A stretch of 5,922 nt of DNA from an uncultured Clostridia bacterium. Lineage in GTDB: Bacteria > Bacillota > Clostridia > Oscillospirales > Acutalibacteraceae. Positions 5,879-5,922 of the stretch are shown here, piece by piece (position 1 is the stretch's first letter; each line of letters starts with the position of its first letter). Both the position numbers and the translations under genes were made by a program. The notes under the pieces were generated by a model. It did not search any database. It worked only from the letters and a program-made list of their open reading frames with translations, and was not told where the DNA came from. Where the stretch lies: positions 1 through 5,922 of the forward strand of contig CAMFZJ010000079.1 in the NCBI GenBank assembly GCA_946004305.1, in the 5' to 3' direction.

Positions 5879-5922
5879 CTGTCTCTTATACACATCTGAC
5901 GCTGCCGACGATACTCCTTGTG
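5879..5922 (+). other. Illumina Nextera adapter contamination (not genomic)
   Basis: CTGTCTCTTATACACATCT at 5879-5897 is the Tn5 mosaic-end sequence used in Nextera libraries. It is followed by GACGCTGCCGACGA at 5898-5911 (the read-2-side adapter), then an 8-nt index TACTCCTT at 5912-5919 and GTG, the first bases of the P5 segment. The index is the reverse complement of AAGGAGTA, which I recall as the Nextera i5 index 507. The order adapter-index-P5 is exact, so this is untrimmed read-through at a contig end. Any reading frame extending into it is artificial. Confidence 0.98.

Noticed and set aside
5879..5897. Tn5-type mosaic end suggesting a transposon insertion
   Set aside because: The bases that follow are Nextera adapter, index and P5 in exact order, so it is a library artefact and not a mobile element.
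5501..5899. 132-codon plus-strand open frame opposite the secreted-protein gene
   Set aside because: It lies antisense to a gene with a clear signal peptide and FN3-like repeats, and its end is built from adapter sequence.

Overview
The window reads as a low-GC Gram-positive anaerobe, most likely a gut-type Clostridia (Oscillospiraceae/Ruminococcus-like). The evidence is AT-rich codon use, strong AGGAGG-type ribosome binding sites, an [FeFe]-hydrogenase maturation operon, and a Lys-rich secreted protein with fibronectin type III-like repeats. The genus assignment is inference. The last 44 bases are not genomic: they are Illumina Nextera adapter, so the window is probably the end of a draft contig, and the genomic sequence stops at about 5878.

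Layout. Bases 1-249 hold no gene but carry two tandem copies of a 71-bp hairpin-forming repeat. Bases 250-405 hold a sigma-A-type promoter, a near-perfect 24-bp palindrome over its -10 box (with a Rex-like core), and a roughly 120-nt structured leader. From 406 to 4339 runs a tight plus-strand operon: a small TM1266-family ACT-like regulator, then hydE, hydG and hydF. A terminator at 4382-4407 could act in both directions. It separates the operon from a convergent minus-strand gene (4480-5778) for a secreted FN3/Ig-like protein with its own promoter and leader near the contig end.

How the genes work together. HydG (radical SAM tyrosine lyase) makes an Fe(CO)2(CN) cysteine synthon. HydE (radical SAM) processes this synthon towards the diiron core. 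HydF (GTPase/[4Fe-4S] scaffold) assembles the 2Fe subcluster and passes it to the hydrogenase HydA. The TM1266-type protein is the family's presumed system regulator. No hydrogenase structural gene lies in the window, so HydA must be encoded elsewhere. The order regulator-hydE-hydG-hydF is a known arrangement, and I see no evidence for a wholly new system. The points most worth a second look are the operator-like palindrome, the leader RNA with competing pairings, the two repeats differing only by CGA-to-CCA changes, the His-to-Gln change beside the HydF cluster cysteines, and the adapter contamination.
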